From contig NZ_WBIS01000001.1 of NCBI RefSeq assembly GCF_009749465.1, forward strand, positions 372,001-436,000: 64,000 nucleotides of DNA, written 5' to 3'. Origin of the DNA: Agromyces terreus (GTDB lineage Bacteria; Actinomycetota; Actinomycetes; Actinomycetales; Microbacteriaceae). The notes beneath the pieces were generated by a model that was not told where the DNA came from, did no database searches, and saw nothing but the letters and a program-made list of their open reading frames with translations. The stretch's first letter is position 1. Each line of letters opens with the position of its first letter. Below are positions 28,335-36,093 of the stretch, one piece after another. Both the position numbers and the translations under genes were made by a program.

Positions 28335-28340
28335 AACTTA
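28335..28340 (-). promoter_or_regulatory. Leaderless -10 box of the PRC/MgtE_N/CBS operon (TAAGTT)
   Basis: TAAGTT on the minus strand ends 6 nt before the GTG at 28328. No ribosome-binding site is present. It lies in the 32-bp gap to the divergent general-stress gene. Confidence 0.5.
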
Positions 28341-28360
28341 GCCCGTGGGAGGATGGACGG

Positions 28361-29164
28361 GTGAGCAACCAATCGCCGTTCGGCGGACGCATGGCCCGCG
28401 CCTTCCCCACACTGCCGCAGGGCGAGACCGTCGCGACCTTCGAGACCTACGCCGAGGCGCAGTCCGCCGTCGATGCGCTCGCGAAGGCCGAGTTCCCCGT
28501 GAAGGAGCTGGCGATCGTCGGCACGGGGCTCACGAGCGTCGAGCGCATCACGGGCAAGCTCACGTGGGGCCGCGCGGCCGGCACCGGCGCGCTCTCGGGT
28601 GCCTGGTTCGGAACCTTCCTCGGCCTGCTGTTCTTCATCTTCGCGCCCTCGCCGTCGTCGGTGGGCATCCTGCTCTCCGCGGTGCTCATCGGCGCCGGCT
28701 TCGGCATGATCTTCAGCGTCGTGTCGTACTCGGTCAACCGCCGTCGCCGCGACTTCACCTCGATCGCGCAGGTGCTCGCGACCCGGTACTCGATCGTCGC
28801 CGAGACCGCGCACGTCGAGCGGGCACGTCAGGTGCTGCACGTGACGGATGTCCCGGAGCCGGCGCTGCCGACCCGAACCTCGGGCGGCACGCCCGAGCCA
28901 TCGGCGCCGACGCAGACCTTGGCTCCCCGCTACGGCGAGCGGTCGGATGCCGCGACCGCGGGTGCCGCCTCCGTGAGCGGAGACGGTGCGAGCGAGGCAT
29001 CCGACGCCGCGGCCTCCGACGCGGCAGCATCCGACTCCTCGGGCGAGCCCGATGCCGCGGGTGATGGCGAACCCGCCGAACCGCAGGGGCTCACCTACGG
29101 CGAGGCGCTCGACGCCGCCCGCAAGGCCGAGCGCGAGCGCCGGCGGGCGGGCGACGACGCCTGA
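28361..29164 (+). CDS. General stress protein 17M-like membrane protein
   Basis: 267 aa. N-terminal GSP17M/YflT-like domain (VATFETYAEAQSAVDALAKA, about residues 25-65, with KELAIVGTGL), then two membrane segments (about 82-100 GTGALSGAWFGTFLGLLFFI and 106-128), a basic loop SVNRRRRDF and a small domain ending HVTDVP. The C-terminal 80 residues are low-complexity Ala/Ser/Asp. GTG start with GGAGGA 8 nt upstream, so unlike its divergent neighbour it has a leader. Function unknown; by analogy to Bacillus general-stress proteins it may be stress-induced. Convergent with pepP, 30 bp apart. Confidence 0.82.
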   Translation: MSNQSPFGGRMARAFPTLPQGETVATFETYAEAQSAVDALAKAEFPVKELAIVGTGLTSVERITGKLTWGRAAGTGALSGAWFGTFLGLLFFIFAPSPSSVGILLSAVLIGAGFGMIFSVVSYSVNRRRRDFTSIAQVLATRYSIVAETAHVERARQVLHVTDVPEPALPTRTSGGTPEPSAPTQTLAPRYGERSDAATAGAASVSGDGASEASDAAASDAAASDSSGEPDAAGDGEPAEPQGLTYGEALDAARKAERERRRAGDDA

Positions 29165-29194
29165 GCGGTTCGGTCGCCCGGGGTCGCCGACGGA

Positions 29195-30760
29195 TCAGCG
29201 GCGAGCGGCGCCCTGCACCCACGCCTCGACCTCGGCCACGGTGCGGGGGATGCCGATCGAGAGGTTCTCGGCTCCGTCGGCGGTGACGAGGATGTCGTCC
29301 TCGATGCGGACGCCGATGCCGCGGAATTCCTCGGGGACCGTGAGGTCGTCGGCCTGGAAGTAGAGGCCGGGCTCGATCGTGAAGACCATGCCGGCCTTCA
29401 GCTCGCCGTCCATGTACATCTCGCGGCGCGCCTGCGCGCAGTCGTGCACGTCGAGGCCGAGGTGGTGGCTCGTGCCGTGCACCATGTATCGCCGATGGAA
29501 CTGGTTCTCGGGTCGCAGCGACTCCTCGGCCGACACGGGGAGGAAGCCCCATTCGGCGGTCTTGCGCGCGATGACGGCCATCGCGGCCGCGTGCACGTCG
29601 CGGAAGACCGCGCCGGGACGCACGACCTCGAACGCGGCATCCGCAGCCTCGAGCACGGCCTCGTAGACCTGGCGCTGCACGTCGGAGAACGTGCCGTTGA
29701 CGGGGAAGGTGCGCGTGATGTCGGCCGTGAAGTAGCTGTCGAGCTCGACGCCGGCGTCGAGGAGCACGAGATCGCCGGGCACGACGGGCCCGTCGTTGCG
29801 GGTCCAGTGCAGGATGGTCGCGTGCGGCCCCGCGGCGGCGATCGACCCGTAGCCGACGTCGTTGCCCTCGAGACGCGCACGGGTCGAGAACACGCCCTCG
29901 ATGACGCGCTCGCCGCGCACCTCGGAGGTGATGCGCGGCAGCTCGGCGAAGACGTCGGTGAACCCGCGCTGCGTCGCGTCGACCGCGGCGCGCATCTCGG
30001 CGATCTCGAACTCGTCCTTCACGAGCCGCAGCTCGGAGAGCACCCGCGCGAGCTCGGCGTCGGGCTCGTGATCGCCGCCCACCTCGAGTGAGAACGGGGC
30101 GTCGGACGCGTTCGTCGACAGCGCCTCCTCTGCGGCGAACCGGATGCGGGCGTGGTCGACGCGCTCGGTGATCGCGGCGTCGGCCTCGCGGAGCACGAGC
30201 GTCGCCGTGTCGACGGCGTCGATCACGCGGTCGAACTCGTCGAGGCCGCGGGCCGCGACGTCGAGGTCGGCCGAGACGTGCTCGAGCGAGGGGCGCGGCC
30301 CGATCCAGAACTCGCCGATGGCGGGGTTCGCGTAGAACTCCTCGGAGTCGCGCCCGGCGCGCTCGCGGAAGTAGACGGTCGCGTCGTGGCCGTCGCCCGT
30401 CGGTTCGAAGACGAGCACCGCACCCGGCTCGGAGTCGGAGCCCCACCCGGTGAGGTGGGCGAACGCGGTGTGCGCGCGGAACGGGTAGTCGGTGTCGTTC
30501 GCCCGCTGCTTCATGTCGCCGGCGGGCACGATCAGACGGATGCCGCGGAACGCCGCGGAGACGGCCGCCCGCCGCCGTGCCGCGTAGGCGGCCTGCTCCC
30601 GCGCGGGCGGCAGGGCCTCGTCGCGCGCGGCCCAGCCGCTGCTGATGAAGTCCTTGAACCCCTCGGAGCCGGGCGTGGTCGAACGGTTCGCGTTGCGGCC
30701 CGTCTCGTCGGCGGTCGCCGCTGCCGGGGTCTCGGTCGTTGAGGTGTCGCTGGAGTCCAT
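29195..30760 (-). CDS. pepP: Xaa-Pro aminopeptidase (aminopeptidase P, M24B)
   Basis: 521 aa. N-terminal creatinase-like domain (about 50-230: DTDYPFRAHTAFAHLTGWGS) and C-terminal pita-bread domain (about 255-510). Metal ligands: two Asp in LLDAGVELDSYFTADITRTFP, His in MVHGTSHHLGLDVHD, Glu in FTIEPGLYF and the last Glu in GIGVRIEDDILVT. It would release N-terminal residues ahead of proline, in the cytoplasm. The N-terminus has a Thr/Ala-rich extension of about 35 residues. Start ATG at 30760; a GAGAAT hexamer ends 6 nt upstream, again close to the leaderless pattern. Alone on its strand, followed by the EEP gene upstream. Confidence 0.93.
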   Translation of the reverse strand: MDSSDTSTTETPAAATADETGRNANRSTTPGSEGFKDFISSGWAARDEALPPAREQAAYAARRRAAVSAAFRGIRLIVPAGDMKQRANDTDYPFRAHTAFAHLTGWGSDSEPGAVLVFEPTGDGHDATVYFRERAGRDSEEFYANPAIGEFWIGPRPSLEHVSADLDVAARGLDEFDRVIDAVDTATLVLREADAAITERVDHARIRFAAEEALSTNASDAPFSLEVGGDHEPDAELARVLSELRLVKDEFEIAEMRAAVDATQRGFTDVFAELPRITSEVRGERVIEGVFSTRARLEGNDVGYGSIAAAGPHATILHWTRNDGPVVPGDLVLLDAGVELDSYFTADITRTFPVNGTFSDVQRQVYEAVLEAADAAFEVVRPGAVFRDVHAAAMAVIARKTAEWGFLPVSAEESLRPENQFHRRYMVHGTSHHLGLDVHDCAQARREMYMDGELKAGMVFTIEPGLYFQADDLTVPEEFRGIGVRIEDDILVTADGAENLSIGIPRTVAEVEAWVQGAARR

Positions 30761-30813
30761 GCCTCCATTCTCGCACCGCTCGTCGAGACCGGGCTGGGCG
30801 ATCCCCGAAGGCG

Positions 30814-31839
30814 TCAGGCGGACGGCGAGAGGGTCGCGACGATGGGTCGGTGATCGCTGCCGGCCGCGTCGAGCTCGCCCACGACGCGGAACGCGTCGAC
30901 CTGCCAGCCCGGGGTCGCGAGCACGTGGTCGATCGGGCTCGCGAGCAGCTGCGGCAGGTCGGTCGGCCAGGTACCGAGGCCCGCGGAACCCGCCTGCACC
31001 GCGGCATCCGCGCAGTCTCCGAGGTCGCCGCCGTTGGTGCCGCGACCGGCGAAGTGGTCGACCGTGGCGTTGAAGTCGCCCGCCATGATGACGTTGCCGC
31101 CCGCGCACTGCTCGGCGAGCCAGTCGAGGTCGCTGCGCCAGTTGCGCAGCTCCCAGCGGATCGGCGCGACGGCGTGCACCGCGACGATGCGCGGCCCCTC
31201 GCCCGAGACCGGGTCGGCCACCACCGAGGGGAGCGTGTTCGTGTTGCCGGGCGGGCCGGGCACGAGCGCGGAGGTCACCTCGTAGTCGCCGAGGTCGGGG
31301 GAGATCAGGATGGTGGTCGAGCGAGCCTTCGCGACGTCGTCGAACGCGGCCGTATGCACCCACATCGGGCTGCCGCCCTCCCGCATCGCGACCGCGACGT
31401 CTTCGCCGAGCGGGCCGGTCGTCTCCGGCAGCACGACGACGTCGGCCGACTCCGAGAGGGCGAGGTCGGCGACGGTGGAGGCGTCGGGCACCTCGCCGAG
31501 CGTGTTCCAGCTCAGCACCGTGACGGCGTCGGATGCCGCGTCGCCGGCCGCCTCCGTCGACGCGAAGCCGCGCGCCGTGAGCACCGCCGCGTTGCCCGCC
31601 GCGAACAGCGCGCACACCGCCGCGAGCCCGAACGCCACGGTGCGGAGCGGACGCGCGAAGGCGAGCAGTAGCAGGAGCACCGCCGCGACCAGCGCGCCGA
31701 GTCCGGCGACGCCGCGGAGCGCGACGACATGCGCGAACACCCACTGGTTCTGCAGGCCGAGCGCTTGGGGCCAGAGCAGGAGGGCGGCGAGGAGCGCGGA
31801 GCCGGAGACGAGGATCCAGCCGAGGATGCGGGGGAGCAT
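30814..31839 (-). CDS. Membrane-anchored endonuclease/exonuclease/phosphatase (EEP) family protein
   Basis: 341 aa. Three hydrophobic helices in the first 95 residues, then an EEP (DNase I-like) domain expected outside the membrane: VTVLSWNTLGE (about 107), VVVLPETTG with the metal-binding Glu, AVHAVAP, MAGDFNATVDHF (about 248), and the C-terminal SDHRPIVATL. Catalytic Asn, Glu, His, Asp residues are all present. Family members cleave phosphodiesters in nucleic acids or phospholipids; topology suggests extracellular action. Leaderless -10 TAGCTT 6 nt before the ATG; a GGAGGG touches the start and is too close to act as a ribosome-binding site. Divergent from the PHP gene. Confidence 0.85.
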   Translation of the reverse strand: MLPRILGWILVSGSALLAALLLWPQALGLQNQWVFAHVVALRGVAGLGALVAAVLLLLLAFARPLRTVAFGLAAVCALFAAGNAAVLTARGFASTEAAGDAASDAVTVLSWNTLGEVPDASTVADLALSESADVVVLPETTGPLGEDVAVAMREGGSPMWVHTAAFDDVAKARSTTILISPDLGDYEVTSALVPGPPGNTNTLPSVVADPVSGEGPRIVAVHAVAPIRWELRNWRSDLDWLAEQCAGGNVIMAGDFNATVDHFAGRGTNGGDLGDCADAAVQAGSAGLGTWPTDLPQLLASPIDHVLATPGWQVDAFRVVGELDAAGSDHRPIVATLSPSA

Positions 31840-31845
31840 CCCTCC

Positions 31846-31851
31846 AAGCTA
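31846..31851 (-). promoter_or_regulatory. Leaderless -10 box of the EEP gene (TAGCTT)
   Basis: On the minus strand TAGCTT ends 6 nt before the ATG at 31839. It shares a 67-bp divergent region with the PHP gene promoter. Confidence 0.5.
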
Positions 31852-31894
31852 GGGGACGAGTCTATGGCGGAGCCGAATCCCGCGGGCGCGGCCC

Positions 31895-31900
31895 TAGCAT
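31895..31900 (+). promoter_or_regulatory. Leaderless -10 box of the PHP gene (TAGCAT)
   Basis: TAGCAT ends 6 nt before the ATG at 31907; no Shine-Dalgarno. Confidence 0.5.
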
Positions 31901-31906
31901 GGTGGG

Positions 31907-32779
31907 ATGGCTTCGTCGTCGGCATCCGTGATCGGTGAGGCCGACCTGCACGTGCACTCGACGGTGTCCGACGGCACGGGCGCCCCGGCCGAGCTCCTCG
32001 CCGAGGCGGCCGAGGTCGGCCTGTCGGCCATCGCCCTGACCGACCACGACTCGACCGCCGGCTGGGCCGAGGCGGCGGCCGCGGTGCCGTCGAGCGGGGT
32101 CGCCCTCATCCCGGGCATGGAGCTGTCGACGCGCGAGCAGTACACGAGCGTGCACGTGCTCGCCTACCTCTTCGACCCCTTCGACGAGGCGCTGCTCGCC
32201 GAGACCACCCGCATCCGCGAGTCGCGCATGACGCGGGCCGAGCAGATCGTCCGGCGCATCGCGCGCGACTACCCGCTCACGTGGGACGACGTGCTCGCCC
32301 AGACCGCCGTGGGGGCGACGGTCGGGCGTCCGCACATCGCCGACGCCCTCGTCGCCCGGGGCCACGTGTCGACGCGGTCGGCGGCCTTCGCCGGCATCCT
32401 GCATCCGCGGCACGGCTATGCGAGCCCGCACTACGCCCCCGACCCGCTCACGGGCGTGCGCCTGATCCGCGCGGCCGGCGGCGTGCCCGTGCTCGCGCAT
32501 CCCGGTGCGCGCGGCGCCGAGCACGTCGTGCCGCGGGAGCGCCTGCGACAGCTCGTCGACGCCGGGCTCTTCGGCCTCGAGATCGACCACCCCGAGAACG
32601 ACCCCGGGTCCAAGCCGCGCCTGCACGCCCTCGCCGCCGAGTTCGGCCTCGCCGTCACCGGGTCGAGCGACTACCACGGCACCGGCAAGACCAATCGCCT
32701 CGGCCAGGAACGCACGCCCGGCGAGGTCGTCGCGCGCATCGTGGCCGAGGCCACCGGAACGTCGCCCGTGCTGCCCTGA
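31907..32779 (+). CDS. PHP-domain phosphoesterase (RNase AM / nucleoside bisphosphatase-like)
   Basis: 290 aa. Single PHP domain with all metal-binding clusters: ADLHVHSTVSDGT (HxH), ALTDHDSTAGW, IPGMELSTRE, HVLAYLF, GRPHIADAL, LAHPGA and the final GSSDYHGTGK. This is the TrpH/YciV type with the inserted subdomain at about residues 100-190. Relatives remove 5' nucleotides from RNA or hydrolyse 3',5'-bisphosphonucleotides; the precise substrate is not evident. Leaderless ATG. Monocistronic, closed by the 32823 hairpin. Confidence 0.88.
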   Translation: MASSSASVIGEADLHVHSTVSDGTGAPAELLAEAAEVGLSAIALTDHDSTAGWAEAAAAVPSSGVALIPGMELSTREQYTSVHVLAYLFDPFDEALLAETTRIRESRMTRAEQIVRRIARDYPLTWDDVLAQTAVGATVGRPHIADALVARGHVSTRSAAFAGILHPRHGYASPHYAPDPLTGVRLIRAAGGVPVLAHPGARGAEHVVPRERLRQLVDAGLFGLEIDHPENDPGSKPRLHALAAEFGLAVTGSSDYHGTGKTNRLGQERTPGEVVARIVAEATGTSPVLP

Positions 32780-32822
32780 CCGCGCCGAGGTGTCGTCGAG
32801 GGGAGCATCGGTCACGAGACGA

Positions 32823-32856
32823 CGAAGAGCGGATGCCTCGCGGCATCCGCTCTTCG
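32823..32856. terminator. Bidirectional hairpin terminator, GGATGCC/GGCATCC inverted pair
   Basis: 15-bp perfect stem CGAAGAGCGGATGCC/GGCATCCGCTCTTCG (32823-32837 with 32842-32856) with a TCGC loop. It lies between the convergent PHP and DEAD-box genes. It has nearly the same composition as the hairpin at 3711 (GGCATCCGCTCTTCGGATGCC) and contains the over-represented word. Confidence 0.85.
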
Positions 32857-32889
32857 CGTCGTTCGTGTCGTGCGCGGTCGCGCCCGAGG

Positions 32890-34416
32890 TCAGGCCTGCG
32901 GCGCCGTTCCGCCGGTCGATCCGGCCGGACGCGGACCGCGGCGACGACGGCGCCGACGCGGGGCGGCGTTGCCGTCGTGGTGCTCGCTGCCGCCGCCGTC
33001 GTGGGTGCCGGTGCCGGGCTCGCGGGTCGCGGTCGCGGTCTCGCCGGAGGCGGGTGCGGATGCCGCGGGCTCGGTGCTGCCCGTCGACGCGGCCGAGGCC
33101 GTGTCGCCCTCGCTGCGGCCGCCGCGCGTGCGCTGCCGCGAACGGGTGCTGCGGGGTGCCCGGGCGGAGTCGCCGTCGCGTTCGCTCCGGCCGGCGGTGC
33201 TCGAGCGCGTCGGGGCGGCCGTCGGGGCGGCGGGCTTCAGCCGGCCCTTGGTACCGGCCGGGATGTCGAGGTCGGTGAACAGGTGCGGGCTCGACGAGTA
33301 CGTCTCGGTCGGCTCGGGCTGGCCGAACTCGAGTGCGCGGTTGATGAGCGCCCACTTGTGCAGGTCGTCCCAGTCGACGAACGTGACGGCGATGCCGGTC
33401 TTGCCCGCGCGGCCGGTGCGGCCCGCGCGGTGCAGGTACGTCTTGTCGTCGTCGGGGATGGTGTGGTTGATCACGTGGGTGACGTCGTCGACGTCGATGC
33501 CTCGCGCCGCGACATCCGTGGCGATCAGGATGTCCTTCTTGCCGGCCTTGAACGCGGCCATGGCGCGCTCGCGCTGGTCCTGGTTCAGGTCGCCGTGCAC
33601 CGCGGCCGCGTTGAAGCCGCGGTCGTTGAGCTCTTCGACGAGCTTGGCCGCAGCGCGCTTCGTGCGCGTGAAGATGACGGTCTTGCCGCGGCCCTCGGCC
33701 TGGAGGATGCGCGAGATCACCTCGTCCTTGTCGAGCGAGTGCGCCCGGTAGACGAGGTGCTTGATGTTCGCCTGCGTGAGGCCCTCGTCGGGGTCGGTCG
33801 CGCGGATGTGGATGGGCTTGGACATGAACCGGCGCGCGAGCGCGACGATCGGCCCGGGCATGGTCGCCGAGAAGAGCATGGTGTGGCGGTTCGCCGGGGT
33901 CTGCGCGAACAGCTTCTCGATGTCGGCGAGGAAGCCGAGGTCGAGCATCTTGTCGGCCTCGTCGAGGACCATCTCCTCGACGTTCTTCAGCGAGAGGAGG
34001 CGCTGCGAGGCGAGGTCGAGCAAGCGGCCGGGCGTGCCGACCACGATCTGGGCGCCGGCCTTGATCTGCTCGATCTGGCCCTCGTACGCCTTGCCGCCGT
34101 AGATGGACACGATCTTCGTCGGTCGGTTGGAGGTGGCGAGCTCGAGGTCTTCGGTCACCTGGACGCACAGCTCGCGCGTGGGCACGACGACGAGCACCTT
34201 GACGCCCGGCTCGGGGTCGTCGCCGAGGCGCTGGATGATCGGGAGGCCGAACCCGAAGGTCTTGCCCGTGCCGGTCTTGGCCTGGCCGATGATGTCCTGG
34301 CCGGAGAGGGCGAGGGGGATCGTCTGCTCCTGGATGGGGAAGGCATCGATGATGCCCTTGGTCGCGAGCGCGTCGATGATGTCGGACGCGACGCCGAGTT
34401 CTGCGAATGTAGTCAA
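32890..34416 (-). CDS. DEAD-box ATP-dependent RNA helicase
   Basis: 508 aa. Complete core: Q motif (FAELGVASDIIDALATKGII...PIQEQTIP), Walker A AKTGTGKT, PTREL, TPGRLLDL, DEADKMLD, SAT, and HRAGRTGRAG. The tail from about residue 400 is Ser/Thr/Arg-rich and ends with a strongly basic RRRRRRRGPRP segment typical of RNA-binding tails. The start is a TTG at 34416: the Q motif begins immediately after it and no in-frame ATG/GTG exists upstream. It is the likely counterpart of mycobacterial rhlE (Rv3211), in view of the ferritin-like and DUF3107 neighbours. Roles in ribosome assembly or RNA decay are family-level inference. Confidence 0.93.
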   Translation of the reverse strand: MTTFAELGVASDIIDALATKGIIDAFPIQEQTIPLALSGQDIIGQAKTGTGKTFGFGLPIIQRLGDDPEPGVKVLVVVPTRELCVQVTEDLELATSNRPTKIVSIYGGKAYEGQIEQIKAGAQIVVGTPGRLLDLASQRLLSLKNVEEMVLDEADKMLDLGFLADIEKLFAQTPANRHTMLFSATMPGPIVALARRFMSKPIHIRATDPDEGLTQANIKHLVYRAHSLDKDEVISRILQAEGRGKTVIFTRTKRAAAKLVEELNDRGFNAAAVHGDLNQDQRERAMAAFKAGKKDILIATDVAARGIDVDDVTHVINHTIPDDDKTYLHRAGRTGRAGKTGIAVTFVDWDDLHKWALINRALEFGQPEPTETYSSSPHLFTDLDIPAGTKGRLKPAAPTAAPTRSSTAGRSERDGDSARAPRSTRSRQRTRGGRSEGDTASAASTGSTEPAASAPASGETATATREPGTGTHDGGGSEHHDGNAAPRRRRRRRGPRPAGSTGGTAPQA

Positions 34417-34535
34417 GAATCTGCCTGTCGGTAGAGCGGAAGTGATGCGCCCTGCTTCTCCTCAGGCGCAACGGCTGCGGGTCCGATGCCCGCATGCACG
34501 TCCCAGCCTAACCGAGACCGGCCGAACGCCTCGGA

Positions 34536-34541
34536 TAGGCT
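34536..34541 (+). promoter_or_regulatory. Leaderless -10 box of the ferritin-like gene (TAGGCT)
   Basis: TAGGCT ends 6 nt before the GTG at 34548. This spacing decided between three candidate GTG starts (34542, 34548, 34551). Confidence 0.55.
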
Positions 34542-34547
34542 GTGCAC

Positions 34548-35261
34548 GTGGTGTCCTGGATCAGTCGACGCGGTGCGCGTCCCGAAGCGCCGCGACTGCG
34601 GCCCCGCGTCGCGCCGACCGAGTTGACGAAGGTCGACTTCACCGAGCTCGTGCCCGAGCCCGTGCCGTTCCTCGGCCAGGCCGCGTACATCCAGCTCGAG
34701 TTCTTCGAGGGGCTCGCGCTCGCGGTCCGCACCGCGCCTGACCTCGGCGCGAAAGAGGGGCTGAGCGCGGCCGCGGGCATCGCGCTCGGCAAGCACCACG
34801 ACCTCATCGCCGAGCTCCGGCGGTCCGGCGTCGAGCCCGTCGACGTGATGGCGCCCTTCGCGCCCGCGACCGATCGGCTGCGCCGCGCCTGGACCGACGC
34901 CGACTGGTACGAGCTGCTGCTCGGCATCCACATCACGTCGGGCATGCTCGACGGCTACTTCTCGAGTCTCGCAGGCGGGCTCCCGGCCGATGTCTCGCGT
35001 CGCGTGCGCGGCATCCTCGACCGCGGCGGCGCGGGCACCGTGCTCGAGACCCAACTCGCGAGCGCCATCGCCGCGCAGCCGGGCCTCGCCGACCGACTCG
35101 CCCTGTGGGGCCGGAGCCTCGTGGGCGACACGCTGCTCATCGCGCGCTCGGCGCTGCGCGCCTCCGACGCGCGCGGGCTCGACGAACGGGTCGAGCCGAT
35201 CTTCACCGAGCTCATCGCCGACCACACCCGGCGCATGGACGCGCTCGGCCTCACCGCCTGA
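34548..35261 (+). CDS. Ferritin-like fold protein (MiaE-like)
   Basis: 237 aa, almost entirely helical. It matches the actinobacterial ferritin-like family related to tRNA-(ms2io6A)-hydroxylase MiaE. Candidate diiron ligands are acidic/His residues in QLEFFEGLALAV (about residue 50), GKHHDLIAELR (about 85), and the C-terminal EPIFTELIADHTRRMDALG. Whether a diiron centre really forms cannot be judged without alignment. Start set at GTG 34548 from the -10 spacing. The position between a DEAD helicase and DUF3107 corresponds, as I recall, to Rv3210c. tRNA hydroxylation is therefore a possibility, not a conclusion. Confidence 0.78.
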   Translation: MVSWISRRGARPEAPRLRPRVAPTELTKVDFTELVPEPVPFLGQAAYIQLEFFEGLALAVRTAPDLGAKEGLSAAAGIALGKHHDLIAELRRSGVEPVDVMAPFAPATDRLRRAWTDADWYELLLGIHITSGMLDGYFSSLAGGLPADVSRRVRGILDRGGAGTVLETQLASAIAAQPGLADRLALWGRSLVGDTLLIARSALRASDARGLDERVEPIFTELIADHTRRMDALGLTA

Positions 35262-35378
35262 TCGAGCGGGCGGGCCGGTTGGCGCACCGCCCCTTCGTGC
35301 ACCGATGCCGGGCCCCGGCGCCGGCGCCGGCACCGCACGCCGGCGGAGCCTCGGCAGGCGCACCGCTGGCGACGACGC

Positions 35379-35416
35379 GAACGGACCGCGCCCTCCGAGG
35401 AGGGAGCGGTCCGTTC
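35379..35416. terminator. Hairpin terminator between ferritin-like gene and small membrane protein gene
   Basis: Arms GAACGGACCGC (35379-35389) and GCGGTCCGTTC (35406-35416) with an inner CCCTC/GAGGG stem and a 4-nt loop. It lies in the 185-bp convergent gap; the rest of the gap (35262-35378) is GC-rich and shows no feature I can support. Confidence 0.75.
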
Positions 35417-35446
35417 GGTGTCGATTCGCGGGCGGGCCCGCGCGGC

Positions 35447-35773
35447 TCAGCGCGCGGGGGTCGCGCTCGTGTTCGTGCTCGCGCCCGGGCGCACCAGGCG
35501 CTCGAAGAGCGCGACATCCGCCCGCTCGCGTCGCGGCCCGATGAGGTAGGCCGTCGCCGCGGCGGCGAGGCCGGCCACGACGAGCGAGACCGCCCAGATC
35601 CAACCGCCGTCCCATGCCCAGCCGAGCCAGGTGAGCGCGACCCACACGACGGCCGCGACGCCCGCGCCGATCGACGGGACCAGCATGACGCCGTGCGAGC
35701 GGCGCAGGGGCAGCAGATAGCGGGCCGCGATGCCGAGGATCGCCCCGCCGAGCACCACGAAGAGCAGTTCCAT
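35447..35773 (-). CDS. Small three-helix membrane protein, unknown function
   Basis: 108 aa starting MELLFVVLGGAILGIAARYLLP. Three hydrophobic segments (about 3-20, 29-50, 58-82), then a basic region GPRRERADVALFERLVRPG and a Ser/Thr-rich tail. The longer open frame upstream runs through the DUF3107 gene in another frame and is rejected. It starts 1 bp after the DUF3107 stop, so it is probably co-transcribed and coupled. No family recognised. Confidence 0.72.
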   Translation of the reverse strand: MELLFVVLGGAILGIAARYLLPLRRSHGVMLVPSIGAGVAAVVWVALTWLGWAWDGGWIWAVSLVVAGLAAAATAYLIGPRRERADVALFERLVRPGASTNTSATPAR

Positions 35774-35774
35774 G

Positions 35775-35999
35775 TCAGGCGACGAATCCGACGCGGCGGG
35801 CCTCGACGCCGCTGATCTCGACGTACGCCAGAGCGGCGGCCGGAACCAGGAACACCGTGCCCTTCGAGTCGACGAACTCGAGGGACTTCGCGTCGCCGGC
35901 GAGAGCCGCCGCGACCTGGGCCTTGACCTCCTCGGGCGACTGAGACGACTCGAAGCCGAGTTCGCGAGGGGAGTTCTGAATGCCGATCCGTACGTCCAC
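35775..35999 (-). CDS. DUF3107 family protein
   Basis: 74 aa (MDVRIGIQNSPRELGFESSQ at the start, ending GVEARRVGFVA). DUF3107 is a conserved short actinobacterial family with an alternating strand pattern and the typical middle SLEFVDSKGTVFLVPAAALAYVE. Function unknown. GTG start with AAAGG upstream. As I recall, the mycobacterial relative (TB9.4, Rv3208A) also lies between rhlE and adnA, so position supports the call. Confidence 0.88.
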   Translation of the reverse strand: MDVRIGIQNSPRELGFESSQSPEEVKAQVAAALAGDAKSLEFVDSKGTVFLVPAAALAYVEISGVEARRVGFVA

Positions 36000-36081
36000 A
36001 GTGGGGGCCTTTCTGTCCTTGCGACCACACTAGGACACGGCTCGCGGGCGCCGGCGCACGTTCACTGTCGGCGGAACGGGT

Positions 36082-36087
36082 TAGCGT
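36082..36087 (+). promoter_or_regulatory. Leaderless -10 box of adnA (TAGCGT)
   Basis: TAGCGT ends 6 nt before the ATG at 36094. It supports that ATG over the in-frame GTG at 36088. Confidence 0.5.
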
Positions 36088-36093
36088 GTGGCC

